Positions 1 through 7,062 of a stretch of DNA of 11,407 bases are shown here, in pieces. Position numbers and translations under genes: made by a program. Below the pieces are notes generated by a model. It was not told the origin of the DNA. It was given only the letters and a program-made list of their open reading frames with translations, and made no database searches. Every line of letters starts with the position of its first letter. Position 1 is the stretch's first letter. This DNA is from Propionibacteriaceae bacterium (lineage in GTDB: Bacteria > Actinomycetota > Actinomycetes > Propionibacteriales > Propionibacteriaceae): NCBI GenBank assembly GCA_031265725.1, contig JAISCH010000168.1:1-11407 (forward strand), in the 5' to 3' direction.

Positions 1-925
1 CTGTCCCGCAGAGAGCCGTCGATGCCGCCATAGCGCTTCTGCATCTCGTCCAAACCGGCTTGCAGGTACGACTTGTCGACCTCGTTGTACGCGCGTTCGA
101 CGTTGGCGTAGTCGGTGCCGTGTGCTTTCTTGTCGGCGGTGTACTTGTCCTCGATCTCCTGCGCCCGATACTCGGCGGAGAGCAGGTATTGGGTGATCAC
201 GTCCTTCTCGGACGCGCCAGCGGCCAACTGCAGCACCGCTGCCACCCAGCCGGTGCGATCCTGGCCCTCGGTGCAGTGGACTATCACCGGCCCGGAGTCA
301 GTCGCGAACGACTTCAGCAATTTGGACAGTGCCAGCCGGCGTCCGCGATCCGTCACGAAGAGCCGGTTCTGCTCCTTGGAGTGCTCCCTGGCCGCCTTCA
401 CGCTGGACGTGGGAGCTTTCGGATTGGTGGAGGCATAGAGATTGATCAACTGGTTGCCAGCTTTCCCAATCTTGGGATCGGGGTCCGCTTTGGCCACCGC
501 AGAAGACCGCAGGTCGTAGATGTCGCTGATCCCAGCCTTGCTGAGGACATCCAAGTCGGCCTTTGTGGCCGTTGACAATTTCGCTGTCGGTAGACCACAT
601 TCTTGGCCATCCGCCTTCCCCCGGCGATAGCCAATCCGTTCCCGCTCCCGGCGAGATCGCGGAAATTGCTGATGCTGGTCACTCCGAGGGCTGATTTCGG
701 CGTGTTGGAAGATGGCGTCGTATTCGGGGTCGGCGACGCACTGGGCGTAGTGGGCGAAACACTTGGGGTGGTCGGCAGGCTTGGGGATGGCAGCGGACTG
801 ATCTCTATCGGTGTGCTCGGCAGCGGCACTTCGGGAACGCCGGAGGGTACCCTGGGTAACTCTGTGCAGCCAGCCAACAATACGACCGTCAGCACGGCCG
901 TGATCCAGCGCTTTCTCAGTTTCAT
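1..925 (-). pseudogene. Lipoprotein tyrosine phosphatase (PF13350-type), frameshifted, 3' end beyond window
   Basis: Probable exported, membrane-anchored protein tyrosine/serine phosphatase. The first frame begins with a basic, hydrophobic signal peptide ending in lipobox LLAGC (Cys20), then a Pro/Ser/Thr-rich linker (about residues 21-80) and the start of the catalytic domain, NFRDLAG (residues 87-93). After VVYR (residue 113) the frame fails. From base 587 another frame runs open to the window edge, starting TAKLSTATKADLDVLSKAGI, with DIYDLRS and the active-site loop HCTEGQDRTG at 278-249 (CX5R: Cys about 218, Arg about 224). One base appears to be missing between 588 and 587 (TAC CG_ ACA). 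Both halves fit the Y_phosphatase3 family, so the intact gene can be reconstructed; a sequencing error is as likely as decay. The ATG at 925 has AGGGA 5 nt upstream, overlapping the gatB stop, so the gene is the last visible member of the gat operon. The true C-terminus lies before base 1. Confidence 0.82.
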
Positions 926-933
926 TCGCGTCC

Positions 934-2424
934 CTATCCGAGTCTCGCCATGATGAGTTCCCGCACTTTGGCGGCGTCAGCCTTGCCCTTCGACTCCCGC
1001 ATCACCGCGCCGATGAGCGCGCCGACAGCCTGGACCTTGCCGTCCCTGATCTTCTGCGCTGCGTCGGCGTTCTGCGCGATAGCCCGCTCGACCGCGTCAC
1101 TCAAGGCGTCGTCATCGCTGACCGTCGCCAATTGGCGAGTCTCCACTAGCTGAGCCGGATCGCCCTCCCCGGCCAATACTGCGTCGATCACCTTGCGGGC
1201 GATCGTGTCGTTAATCGTACCGGCTTGGACCAATTGCTGTAGCTCAGCGACCTGGGCTGGAGTGATCGGCAGTTCGTCCAATTCCAAATGCGCCTCATTG
1301 GCGCGCCGGGCGAGTTCGGTGAGCCACCACTTGCGGGCTGCCTGGGGCGGGCATCCCTGGGCGACGGTGGCCTCAATCACGCCGAGCGCGCCCGCGTTGA
1401 CAGCGTCGCGCAACTCTAACTCGGAGAATCCCCAGCGAGCCTGCAATTCCTGGCGGCGGACATCAGGCGGGCTGGGAATCGTGGCGCGCAGCTCGTCCAC
1501 CCATTCCCGGCTGGGGGCAATCGGCACCAAGTCCGGCTCGGGGAAGTAGCGATAGTCCTCGGCGGTCTCCTTGGAACGCCCTGGCGAGGTGTAACCCTCC
1601 TCGTGCCAGTGCCGGGTCTCCTGCTTTACCTTTCCCCCACTGGCCAGAATGGCCGCTTGGCGGCGAATCTCATAGTTGAGCGCCTGCTCGATGGAACGCA
1701 GCGAGTTGACATTCTTCGTCTCGCTGCGGATGCCCAACTCGCTGGCGCCCTTCGGCATCAGCGAGACGTTCGCATCGCAGCGCAGGCTGCCCTGCTCCAT
1801 CCGCACATCGGACACCCCCAGGTCGCGCAGCATGTCCCGCAAGAAGGCCACATAGGCTTTGGCCACTTGCGGGGCCTTCGCCCCAGTCCCGTAAACCGGC
1901 TTGGTGACTATCTCTATCAGCGGGGTTCCGGCCCGGTTGTAGTCGACCAATGAGTAGTCAGCCCCTTGGATACGGCCGGTGGCCCCGCCCACATGGACCA
2001 GCTTTCCGGCGTCCTCCTCCATATGCGCGCGTTCAATCGGGATTCGGAACGGCTCTCCCTCGACCTCCAGCTCTACATAGCCGTCGAAGGCGATGGGCTC
2101 GTCATATTGCGAGGTCTGGAAATTCTTCGTCATATCGGGATAGAAGTAATTCTTCCGGGCGAACCGGCACCAACCAGAAATCTCGCAGTTGAGTGCCAGG
2201 CCTATCCGGATAGCCGACTCAATCGCCTTCGCGTTCACTGCCGGGAGCGCTCCGGGTAAGCCCAGACAGACTGGACAGGTGTTGCTGTTCGGCGCTGATC
2301 CGAATTGGTTGACGCAGCCGCAGAACATTTTCGTGGCGGTGTTCAATTCGACGTGGACCTCAAGCCCCAGCACTGGGTCAAAGCTGGCCATCGCCTCGGC
2401 GTAGTCCATGATCTCCTCACTCAT
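934..2424 (-). CDS. gatB: Asp-tRNA(Asn)/Glu-tRNA(Gln) amidotransferase subunit B
   Basis: The tRNA-binding and kinase subunit of GatCAB. It activates the misacylated Glu-tRNA(Gln) or Asp-tRNA(Asn) with ATP and receives ammonia channelled from GatA. The 496-residue product has the family N-terminus [13 protein letters not shown] (17-29), a zinc-type cysteine set (C35, C37, C50, C53 in MFCGC...CPVC), the signature around [18 protein letters not shown] (91-108) and a C-terminal YqeY-like tail ending [20 protein letters not shown]. The open frame continues 63 codons further upstream, but that part only overlaps gatA and has no family similarity. I chose the ATG at 2424 because it forms an ATGA overlap with the gatA stop and has GGAGAGGA about 9 nt upstream. 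An ATG at 2409 (MDYAEAM) is an alternative, with GAGGAG only 3 nt before it. Translation is probably coupled to gatA. Confidence 0.97.
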   Translation of the reverse strand: MSEEIMDYAEAMASFDPVLGLEVHVELNTATKMFCGCVNQFGSAPNSNTCPVCLGLPGALPAVNAKAIESAIRIGLALNCEISGWCRFARKNYFYPDMTKNFQTSQYDEPIAFDGYVELEVEGEPFRIPIERAHMEEDAGKLVHVGGATGRIQGADYSLVDYNRAGTPLIEIVTKPVYGTGAKAPQVAKAYVAFLRDMLRDLGVSDVRMEQGSLRCDANVSLMPKGASELGIRSETKNVNSLRSIEQALNYEIRRQAAILASGGKVKQETRHWHEEGYTSPGRSKETAEDYRYFPEPDLVPIAPSREWVDELRATIPSPPDVRRQELQARWGFSELELRDAVNAGALGVIEATVAQGCPPQAARKWWLTELARRANEAHLELDELPITPAQVAELQQLVQAGTINDTIARKVIDAVLAGEGDPAQLVETRQLATVSDDDALSDAVERAIAQNADAAQKIRDGKVQAVGALIGAVMRESKGKADAAKVRELIMARLG

Positions 2425-3920
2425 CTGAAGGCGTCCTCTCCACCGCTGTAGCGCAACCCGGTCCGTTCCAGCGCGGCACCGACCCGATAGAGCCGGTCGT
2501 CGGCCATCGCTGGGGCCATCACCTGAAAACCGACTGGCATGCCGTCGTCCGAGCTGTTGCCGATAGGGAACGATCCCGCACAGTTTCCAGCCATATTCGC
2601 CGGGATGGTGCACAGGTCGGCTTTATACATGGCCAGCGGGTCGTCGGCCCGCTCCCCGATCCGCCAAGCCGTAGTGGGCGAGGAGGGCGACACCAGCACA
2701 TCGAGTTTGGCGAAGGCCCGGTCGAAGTCGCGTTTGATCAGCGTGCGCACTTTCTGCGCCGAGCCGTAGTAGGCGTCGTAATAGCCGGAACTGAGCGCAT
2801 AGGTGCCGATGATGATCCGCCGCTTCACCTCCGCCCCGAAGCCCTCGCCACGGGTGAGGTTGGTGACTTCCTCAGCGGAATGGGTGCCGTCGTCCCCGAT
2901 CCGCAACCCGTAACGCATGGCGTCGAAGCGGGCCAGGTTGGAGGACACCTCACTGGGCATGATCAGGTAGTACGCGCCCAGCGCGTAGTCGAAATGCGGA
3001 CAGGAGACCTCGGTCAATTCAGCGCCCTGCTCCTGCAGTGCCCGCAATGCCGCCTGGTAGCGGGCCAGCACACCGCTCTGGTAGCCCTCGCCGCCCAATT
3101 CGGTGACCACGCCGACCCGCAGGCCCTTTATCTCCCCACTGCGGGCAGCGGCGACCACCGCTGGGACCGGCTCATTGATCGAGGTCGAGTCCATCGGATC
3201 CCATCCCCCGATGACCTCGTGCAGCACTGCGGCGTCCAGCACGCTGCGGGCACAGGGGCCGGGAGTGTCCAGGCTGGAGGCCATCGCCACCACGCCATAG
3301 CGCGAGGTGCCGCCGTAAGTGGGCTTGATGCCGACCGTCCCAGTCACCGACGCCGGTTGCCGGATCGATCCCCCGGTGTCGGTCCCCATCGCCAGCGGGG
3401 CCTGGTACGCGGCCAGCGCGGCAGCCGACCCGCCGCCGGAGCCACCCGGTATTCGGTCCAGGTCCAGCGGATTGTGGGTGGTCTGGTAGCCGGAATTCTC
3501 GGTGGACGACCCCATGGCGAATTCGTCCATATTGGTCTTGCCGAGGATGACGATGTCGGCGTCGAGCAGCCTTCGGGTGACAGTCGAGTCGTAGGGCGGG
3601 TGCCAGCCCGCCAGGATTCGGGAGCCGCAAGTGGTCGGCATGCCCTGATAGGTGAAAATGTCCTTCAGCGCCAACGGCACCCCGGCCAACGGCCCAAGCT
3701 GCTCGCCGTTCCTCCGCTTGGCGTCCACCCGGTCCGCCGTCTGCTTGGCCCGGTCGGCATCCACGCTCAGGAAGGCCAGCACCTGCTCGTCAACTTCGGC
3801 GATCCGGTCCAGATGGGCTTCGGTGACTTCGCGGGCGCTGACCTCGCCATTCCTGATCAACTCGGCCAACTCGGTGGCGCTGGAGGTGAGCAACGGGTTC
3901 GTCGGGGCGGGCAGTCTCAT
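2421..3920 (-). CDS. gatA: Asp-tRNA(Asn)/Glu-tRNA(Gln) amidotransferase subunit A
   Basis: The glutaminase subunit of GatCAB, of the amidase-signature family. It releases ammonia from glutamine for transfer in GatB. The 499-residue product shows the full catalytic triad by family spacing: Lys86 in VPLALKDIF, cis-Ser161 in the glycine-rich loop [11 protein letters not shown], and nucleophile Ser185 in [13 protein letters not shown]. The spacings of 75 and 24 residues match the known GatA triad. Other family blocks follow, including [11 protein letters not shown] and ASSLDTPGP. The ATG at 3920 overlaps the gatC stop by 4 nt and has a strong SD (GGAGG, 4 nt upstream) inside the gatC end. Length and motifs look complete, with no sign of damage. 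It belongs to the gatC-gatA-gatB operon. Confidence 0.98.
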   Translation of the reverse strand: MRLPAPTNPLLTSSATELAELIRNGEVSAREVTEAHLDRIAEVDEQVLAFLSVDADRAKQTADRVDAKRRNGEQLGPLAGVPLALKDIFTYQGMPTTCGSRILAGWHPPYDSTVTRRLLDADIVILGKTNMDEFAMGSSTENSGYQTTHNPLDLDRIPGGSGGGSAAALAAYQAPLAMGTDTGGSIRQPASVTGTVGIKPTYGGTSRYGVVAMASSLDTPGPCARSVLDAAVLHEVIGGWDPMDSTSINEPVPAVVAAARSGEIKGLRVGVVTELGGEGYQSGVLARYQAALRALQEQGAELTEVSCPHFDYALGAYYLIMPSEVSSNLARFDAMRYGLRIGDDGTHSAEEVTNLTRGEGFGAEVKRRIIIGTYALSSGYYDAYYGSAQKVRTLIKRDFDRAFAKLDVLVSPSSPTTAWRIGERADDPLAMYKADLCTIPANMAGNCAGSFPIGNSSDDGMPVGFQVMAPAMADDRLYRVGAALERTGLRYSGGEDAFR

Positions 3921-4213
3921 TCTTCCTCCCCCAAGATGCGCGGCACCCGGAAACGTTCGTCCTCGACGGCTGGAGCCGCCGACAGCACTTGGGCGTTGGT
4001 CAACGACGGCCGCACCTCGTCTTCCCGGAACACATTGACCAGTGGCAACGCATGGGAGGTCGGCGGAATATCCGGATCAGCGACTTTGGCCACCTCAGCC
4101 ACTGCTTCGAGGATCAAATCCAACTGGGGAGCCAGATGTTCCAATTCAGCATCAGTCAGGCTGATCCTTGCCAGTGCCCCGAGTCTGGCGACTTCGGTAA
4201 TGCTCAAAGCCAA
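3917..4213 (-). CDS. gatC: Asp-tRNA(Asn)/Glu-tRNA(Gln) amidotransferase subunit C
   Basis: Small 98-residue subunit that wraps around GatA and stabilises the GatCAB complex. Family features are the N-terminal helix pair [20 protein letters not shown] (5-24), [12 protein letters not shown], and the segment [20 protein letters not shown], followed by a tail ending [12 protein letters not shown]. The start appears to be TTG at 4213: no in-frame ATG or GTG gives a sensible N-terminus, and AGGGG (4224-4220) lies 6 nt upstream. It is the first gene of the operon, and its stop overlaps the gatA ATG. The gene is divergent from the ACT-domain gene starting near 4298. Confidence 0.95.
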   Translation of the reverse strand: MALSITEVARLGALARISLTDAELEHLAPQLDLILEAVAEVAKVADPDIPPTSHALPLVNVFREDEVRPSLTNAQVLSAAPAVEDERFRVPRILGEEE

Positions 4214-4297
4214 AATGCACCCCTATCGTGGTGTTCGCTGGACAACTCTATCTACAAATATGCCTCGCAAATGGGCAACGATGACAACGCAGCACCG
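4214..4297. promoter_or_regulatory. Divergent gatC / ACT-gene intergenic region
   Basis: AT-richer than its surroundings; it must hold the promoters of the gat operon (minus) and of the ACT-domain gene (plus). For gatC a TANNNT hexamer TAGAGT (4250-4245) would give a leader of about 30 nt containing the AGGGG site. No matching -35 is convincing at 17 nt. On the plus strand TACAAATAT (4253-4261) is the only AT-rich block and does not match a clean -10. No operator-like palindrome stands out. The function is inferred from gene layout. Confidence 0.35.
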
Positions 4298-4936
4298 ATG
4301 AGCGAGAATATTGGGATGTATCTGTTACGAGTGAGCCTGCCTGACCGCCCGGGTTCGCTGGGTGCTGTGGCCTCAGCGATGGGAACGGTGCAGGCGGACA
4401 TCTCCGCAGTCGAGATCGTGGAGAAGTACGAGGGGTACGCGATAGACGACTTCATCGTCGGCCTGCCGCCCGACCAGCCCGCCGACGCCTTGATGGCCGC
4501 CTGTGGCAGCGTCCCCGGCGTCGAACTGATCTGGATTTCTCACTACTTGGAGGACTGGAACCTCCAGGGCGATGTGGACGTGCTCAACCTGATGACGGAG
4601 GACCCCGGCCGGGCCAAACGAATCCTGGCCGAGGCGGCCCCGGACGCGTTCCGTTCGCTGTGGGCGGTCCTGGTCGATGAGACTGGCAGACAAGTCTGTT
4701 TCCAAACCGAATTGGCACCCGACCTGACGCCGGAGGCGTTCACCGCGCTGGGGCCGCTAGACGTGGCGGCGAGCCGGGAATTGCCGCGCGGCTGGCTGCC
4801 CGGATGGGGTGAGACGCTGATCGCCGTCGCTCCTTTCAAAGGCGGCGAGTCGCTGGTCATCGGCCGTCACGGCGGCCCCGAATTCCTCGCCTCCGAAGTC
4901 GCCCGGCTGCGGCATCTAGCCGCCTTGGCCGGCTGA
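4298..4936 (+). CDS. ACT-domain protein, possible regulatory amino-acid sensor
   Basis: A 212-residue protein with an N-terminal ACT domain (about residues 7-83: MYLLRVSLPDRPGSLGAVAS, then ADISAVEIVEKYEGYAIDDF), the ligand-binding fold usually used to sense amino acids. The C-terminal half (about 95-212) resembles the later part of a GAF-like domain, ending LVIGRHGGPEFLASEVARLR, but that is only an impression. No catalytic domain is visible, so it is likely a regulator or sensor rather than an enzyme. Its place divergent from gatC matches what I recall of Rv3012c/Rv3013 in M. tuberculosis, which suggests conserved pairing in Actinobacteria. The start is uncertain: ATGs at 4271, 4298 and 4316 share the frame and none has a good SD. 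4316 begins right at MYLLRV; 4298 gives MSENIGMYLLRV. The substrate is unknown. Confidence 0.88.
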   Translation: MSENIGMYLLRVSLPDRPGSLGAVASAMGTVQADISAVEIVEKYEGYAIDDFIVGLPPDQPADALMAACGSVPGVELIWISHYLEDWNLQGDVDVLNLMTEDPGRAKRILAEAAPDAFRSLWAVLVDETGRQVCFQTELAPDLTPEAFTALGPLDVAASRELPRGWLPGWGETLIAVAPFKGGESLVIGRHGGPEFLASEVARLRHLAALAG

Positions 4937-4957
4937 CCCCGTTCCGGAACTCTGACG

Positions 4958-4986
4958 TTGTGGCGAATGCTTGACACTCGCCACAA
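4958..4986. terminator. Hairpin between convergent ACT and yciO genes
   Basis: A perfect 9-bp inverted repeat, TTGTGGCGA (4958-4966) and TCGCCACAA (4978-4986), with an 11-nt loop, lies in the 56-bp gap between two convergent genes. Because it is symmetric it could end transcription from both sides. There is no long T-run on either strand, so intrinsic termination is plausible rather than proven. A separate perfect 10-bp palindrome GTTCCGGAAC precedes it at 4941-4950. Confidence 0.6.
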
Positions 4987-4992
4987 TCGTAC

Positions 4993-5610
4993 TCATTCGA
5001 ATGGTGTCGGGTCGCCCGCGCCGTAACGCCTGATCTCCACGCCGTCGGACAGATCGACCACGGTGGTCGGCTCCAGTCCGCACTCACCGCAGTCCACCAC
5101 CGCGTCGACCTCTGTGCCGATCTCGTCATTGACTATCCAGCCCTCGGTCAACGGGTCGCTGCTACCGGGCAGGATCAAGGTGCTGGAACTCATCGGCTCA
5201 CCCAATTCGCGCAGCAGGGTCAGCGTCAGGGTGTGCTTCGGGATGCGTACGCCGACGGTCTTGGTCTTGGGCTGGAGCATCGCTTTCGGGGCCTCCCGGC
5301 TCGCCTTGAGGATGAAGGTGTACTGGCCAGGAGTCGCCGCCTTCACCGCCCGGAAGATGTCGTTGTCCATCTCGACATAGCGTCCGAGTTGGGCCAATTC
5401 GGCGCAGACCAGGGTGAAATGATGCTGCTGGGTTAGCTGCCGGATCGCCCGAATCCGGTCCAGCCCGGCCCGGTTGCCCAGGCTGCAGCCAAGCGCGTAC
5501 CCGGAGTCAGTCGGATAGGCGATCAACGCCCCTGATCGGATCAGGTCGGTCAATTGGGTGATCGCGCGCGGTTGCGGGTCTCTGGGGTGGACGTCGAAGT
5601 AGCGGGCCAT
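4993..5610 (-). CDS. yciO: YciO-family protein (Sua5/YciO/YrdC, TsaC-like fold)
   Basis: A 205-residue member of the Sua5/YciO/YrdC family. TsaC/Sua5 members make threonylcarbamoyl-AMP from threonine, bicarbonate and ATP for the t6A37 modification of tRNA; the role of the YciO branch is less settled. This protein belongs to YciO rather than TsaC: it shows FDVHPRDPQPRAI near the N-terminus, PTDSGYALGC (33-42), RQLTQQHHFTLVC, PGQYTFILKA (94-103), GVRIP (120-124), EPMSSSTLILPG (138-149, where TsaC usually has an S-A-N type motif) and PTTVVDL (181-187). The open frame extends far upstream antisense to the next gene, but similarity begins at the ATG at 5610. That ATG has TACTCT exactly 6 nt before it and no properly spaced SD, suggesting a leaderless mRNA. 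The stop faces the ACT gene. Confidence 0.93.
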   Translation of the reverse strand: MARYFDVHPRDPQPRAITQLTDLIRSGALIAYPTDSGYALGCSLGNRAGLDRIRAIRQLTQQHHFTLVCAELAQLGRYVEMDNDIFRAVKAATPGQYTFILKASREAPKAMLQPKTKTVGVRIPKHTLTLTLLRELGEPMSSSTLILPGSSDPLTEGWIVNDEIGTEVDAVVDCGECGLEPTTVVDLSDGVEIRRYGAGDPTPFE

Positions 5611-5703
5611 GCTCCAAGAGTAACCCGCACTCGGGCAAGCCCGATAGTTCCACCCGCGCGCCTGCAGCAAGGCGTCAGCCGCTGGAGGGTCTAGTCTTCG
5701 GCT
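5611..5703. promoter_or_regulatory. Divergent yciO/PatB-like promoter region with palindrome
   Basis: A 93-bp gap between divergent genes. For yciO the minus strand has TACTCT (5622-5617) with 6 nt to the ATG. For the PatB-like gene the plus strand has TAGTCT (5692-5697), also 6 nt before the ATG at 5704. Both fit TANNNT -10 boxes of leaderless transcripts. -35 elements are not clear. A perfect inverted repeat TCGGGCAAGCCCGA (5631-5644) sits just upstream of the yciO -10 and could be an operator. GGAGGG at 5684-5689 lies 14 nt before the PatB-like ATG, too far for a usual SD. Confidence 0.5.
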
Positions 5704-6834
5704 ATGGCGATCTTTGACTTGACCGAGGCCGAGTTGCGCAAGCGCAGCTCGATGAAATGGCAGACCTATCCCCCTGACGTGCTGCCGCTCTGGGTGGCGG
5801 AGATGGATGTGGCGGTCCATCCGGCGATCAGCGCCGCGCTGCTCGCCGCCGTCGAGAATGGCGATACCGGCTATCCGGTGGGACGCCGCTACGCGGAAGC
5901 CTTCCGTGGCTTCGCCAAGCGTCGTTGGGGATGGGAGGTCGCGGACACCCAGGTGAGGCAGTCCGGCGATGTGATGAATTCCATGCTCGGCACCCTGCAG
6001 ACTGTCACCGAGCCGGGCGACGGCGTGGTGATCAACCCGCCGATCTATCCCCCATTCCGCACCATCGTGGAGCGCTACCAGCGCCAGCTTGTCGAAGTGG
6101 CGCTGACTGACACTGGACGGCTCGATCTTCCCGGGATCGAAGCCGCGCTGGCGGGACCGGCCAAGCCGAAGGCGTATCTGCTCTGTTCCCCGCACAACCC
6201 CAACGGCACGGTACACACCGCCGCCGAGTTGTCCACGCTGCTCCAACTCTGCGCCGAGCACGACGTGACGCTGATCGTGGACGAGATTCATGCTCCTATC
6301 GTCGCGGCTGGCACCGTCTTCACCCCGATCCTCAGCCTTCCCGGCAGCGAGCGGGCGATCTCGGTCACCTCGGCGGGGAAAGCCTGGAACCTGGCCTGTT
6401 TCAAGGGCGGCTTGATAGTGGGCGGCACCCAGACTGGTGACATCCTCGCCCGGCTTCCCGCCCTGTTGTTGCAGTCGATGGGCCATATCGCCGCGATCAC
6501 CCACGCGGCGGCGATGAATTCCGCTGCGGATTGGGTGGACGAGTACCTGCTCGAAGTGCAGGCCAACAAAGAATTGCTGGCCAGCCTGCTGCGGGAGCAA
6601 GTCCCTGCCGCCCGTTACACTCCCAGCACCGGCTGCTATTTCGGCTGGGTGGACTGCTCCGGATTGGGACTGGCCAATCCGGCTCGGCATTTCCTCGACC
6701 AGGGCCGGGTCGCATTCAACGACGGGGCGACTTTCGGCGCGCAGTATGGCCAATGGGTCCGGATCAATCTGGCCACCTCGCCGCGCATCATAACTGAGGC
6801 CGTGTCCCGGATGGCCGCCGCGCTTTCGGAATGA
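5704..6834 (+). CDS. MalY/PatB-family PLP enzyme, putative cystathionine beta-lyase (C-S lyase)
   Basis: A 376-residue fold-type I PLP enzyme of the class I/II aminotransferase superfamily. MalY/PatB members cleave the C-S bond of cystathionine or cysteine conjugates, giving pyruvate, ammonia and a thiol. Visible features: the family start FDLTEAELRKRSSMKWQTYP and LPLWVAEMD (27-35), PPIYPPF with Tyr115, CSPHNPNGTV with Asn165, IVDEIHAPIV with Asp193 and His196, the Schiff-base lysine Lys226 in TSAGKAWNLACFKGG, and Arg354 in WVRINLATSP for the substrate carboxylate. The motif set is complete. The specificity (cystathionine beta-lyase, cysteine desulfhydrase or broad aminotransferase) cannot be read from sequence. 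The ATG at 5704 seems leaderless (see the upstream region). It is a single-gene unit followed by 228 bp without a clear gene. Confidence 0.93.
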   Translation: MAIFDLTEAELRKRSSMKWQTYPPDVLPLWVAEMDVAVHPAISAALLAAVENGDTGYPVGRRYAEAFRGFAKRRWGWEVADTQVRQSGDVMNSMLGTLQTVTEPGDGVVINPPIYPPFRTIVERYQRQLVEVALTDTGRLDLPGIEAALAGPAKPKAYLLCSPHNPNGTVHTAAELSTLLQLCAEHDVTLIVDEIHAPIVAAGTVFTPILSLPGSERAISVTSAGKAWNLACFKGGLIVGGTQTGDILARLPALLLQSMGHIAAITHAAAMNSAADWVDEYLLEVQANKELLASLLREQVPAARYTPSTGCYFGWVDCSGLGLANPARHFLDQGRVAFNDGATFGAQYGQWVRINLATSPRIITEAVSRMAAALSE

Positions 6835-6846
6835 TGCCCGGACCGA

Positions 6847-6965
6847 CTGCGTTGTCGCTAGATGATTAAGTTCAGGGGGTGCGCAAGCGAGCAGTGCTCA
6901 GTGCGTGGCCTGGGAAGGCGGAGGAGGGAGGCAGGCTGGTAGCCTGTTGACCGACAACAACGCAG
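6847..6965 (+). repeat. Second inverted repeat crossing the main rod
   Basis: CTGCGTTGTCG (6847-6857) is complementary to CGACAACAACGCAG (6952-6965), except for a 3-nt insertion in the right arm. The left arm lies just outside the main stem and the right arm lies in its apical part, so this pairing crosses the 6859-6884/6994-7019 stem. In RNA the two would be mutually exclusive or form a pseudoknot. Whether it is functional is unknown. Confidence 0.5.
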
Positions 6966-7019
6966 CCAGGGCGCGTGATGAGTGCAGCGGAGCGTGTATC
7001 CCTTGAACTTACTCATCTA
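6859..7019 (+). repeat. 161-bp long imperfect inverted repeat: structured RNA or MITE
   Basis: The two halves of this stretch are complementary almost end to end. The outer stem 6859-6884 with 6994-7019 has 26 positions: 21 Watson-Crick pairs, 4 G.T (G.U in plus-strand RNA) and 1 mismatch. Going inward, 6891-6900 pairs with 6979-6988 (7 WC, 2 G.U, 1 mismatch), then 6903-6913 with 6966-6976 (8 WC, 2 G.U, 1 mismatch). The tip carries a perfect hairpin CAGGCT-GGT-AGCCTG (6932-6946) next to a purine-rich strand (6920-6931). The G.U pairs favour folding of a plus-strand RNA. Alternatively, 26-bp terminal repeats with TA at both ends look like a Correia-type MITE moved by an IS630/Tc1-type transposase. 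No known Rfam family is recognised by eye. It starts 25 bp after the PatB-like stop and ends 44 nt before the chosen pfp start. Confidence 0.75.
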
Positions 7020-7052
7020 TGCTTAGCTGGCTAAATGAAGTACCGCAAGGAG
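7018..7052 (+). promoter_or_regulatory. Putative pfp promoter, palindrome and SD
   Basis: TATGCT (7018-7023) is a TANNNT -10-like box. It abuts the inverted repeat TTAGC-TG-GCTAA (7023-7034), which could be an operator or a small hairpin. AAGGAG (7047-7052) is a strong SD. It lies 1 nt from the ATG at 7054 but 10 nt from the ATG at 7063, which favours the second start. No good -35 is seen. Confidence 0.4.
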
Positions 7053-7062
7053 TATGTCAACA

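Noticed and set aside
2425..2613. Longer GatB start (63 more codons)
   Set aside because: Lies wholly inside gatA, has no GatB similarity, and the ATGA overlap with SD at 2424 is the better start.
2880..4301. Long plus-strand open frame (473 codons) opposite gatA/gatC
   Set aside because: It is the antisense shadow of two clearly conserved genes, Arg/Gly/Pro/His-rich with no domain pattern; such frames are common in high-GC DNA.
4994..5003. Palindrome CATTCGAATG at the yciO stop
   Set aside because: Mostly made by the last codons and the stop; short enough to be chance, with no promoter nearby.
5611..6753. Upstream extension of the yciO frame to 586 codons
   Set aside because: The extra part is antisense to the PatB-like gene and shows no family similarity; YciO begins at the ATG at 5610.
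6947..7006. Possible 19-codon leader peptide starting TTG in the inverted repeat
   Set aside because: The SD-like run is about 15 nt away, too far, and nothing else supports translation.
6859..7019. RNase P RNA, SRP RNA, tmRNA or cobalamin riboswitch in the structured region
   Set aside because: None of the conserved core sequences of these families is visible; only the rod shape is suggestive.
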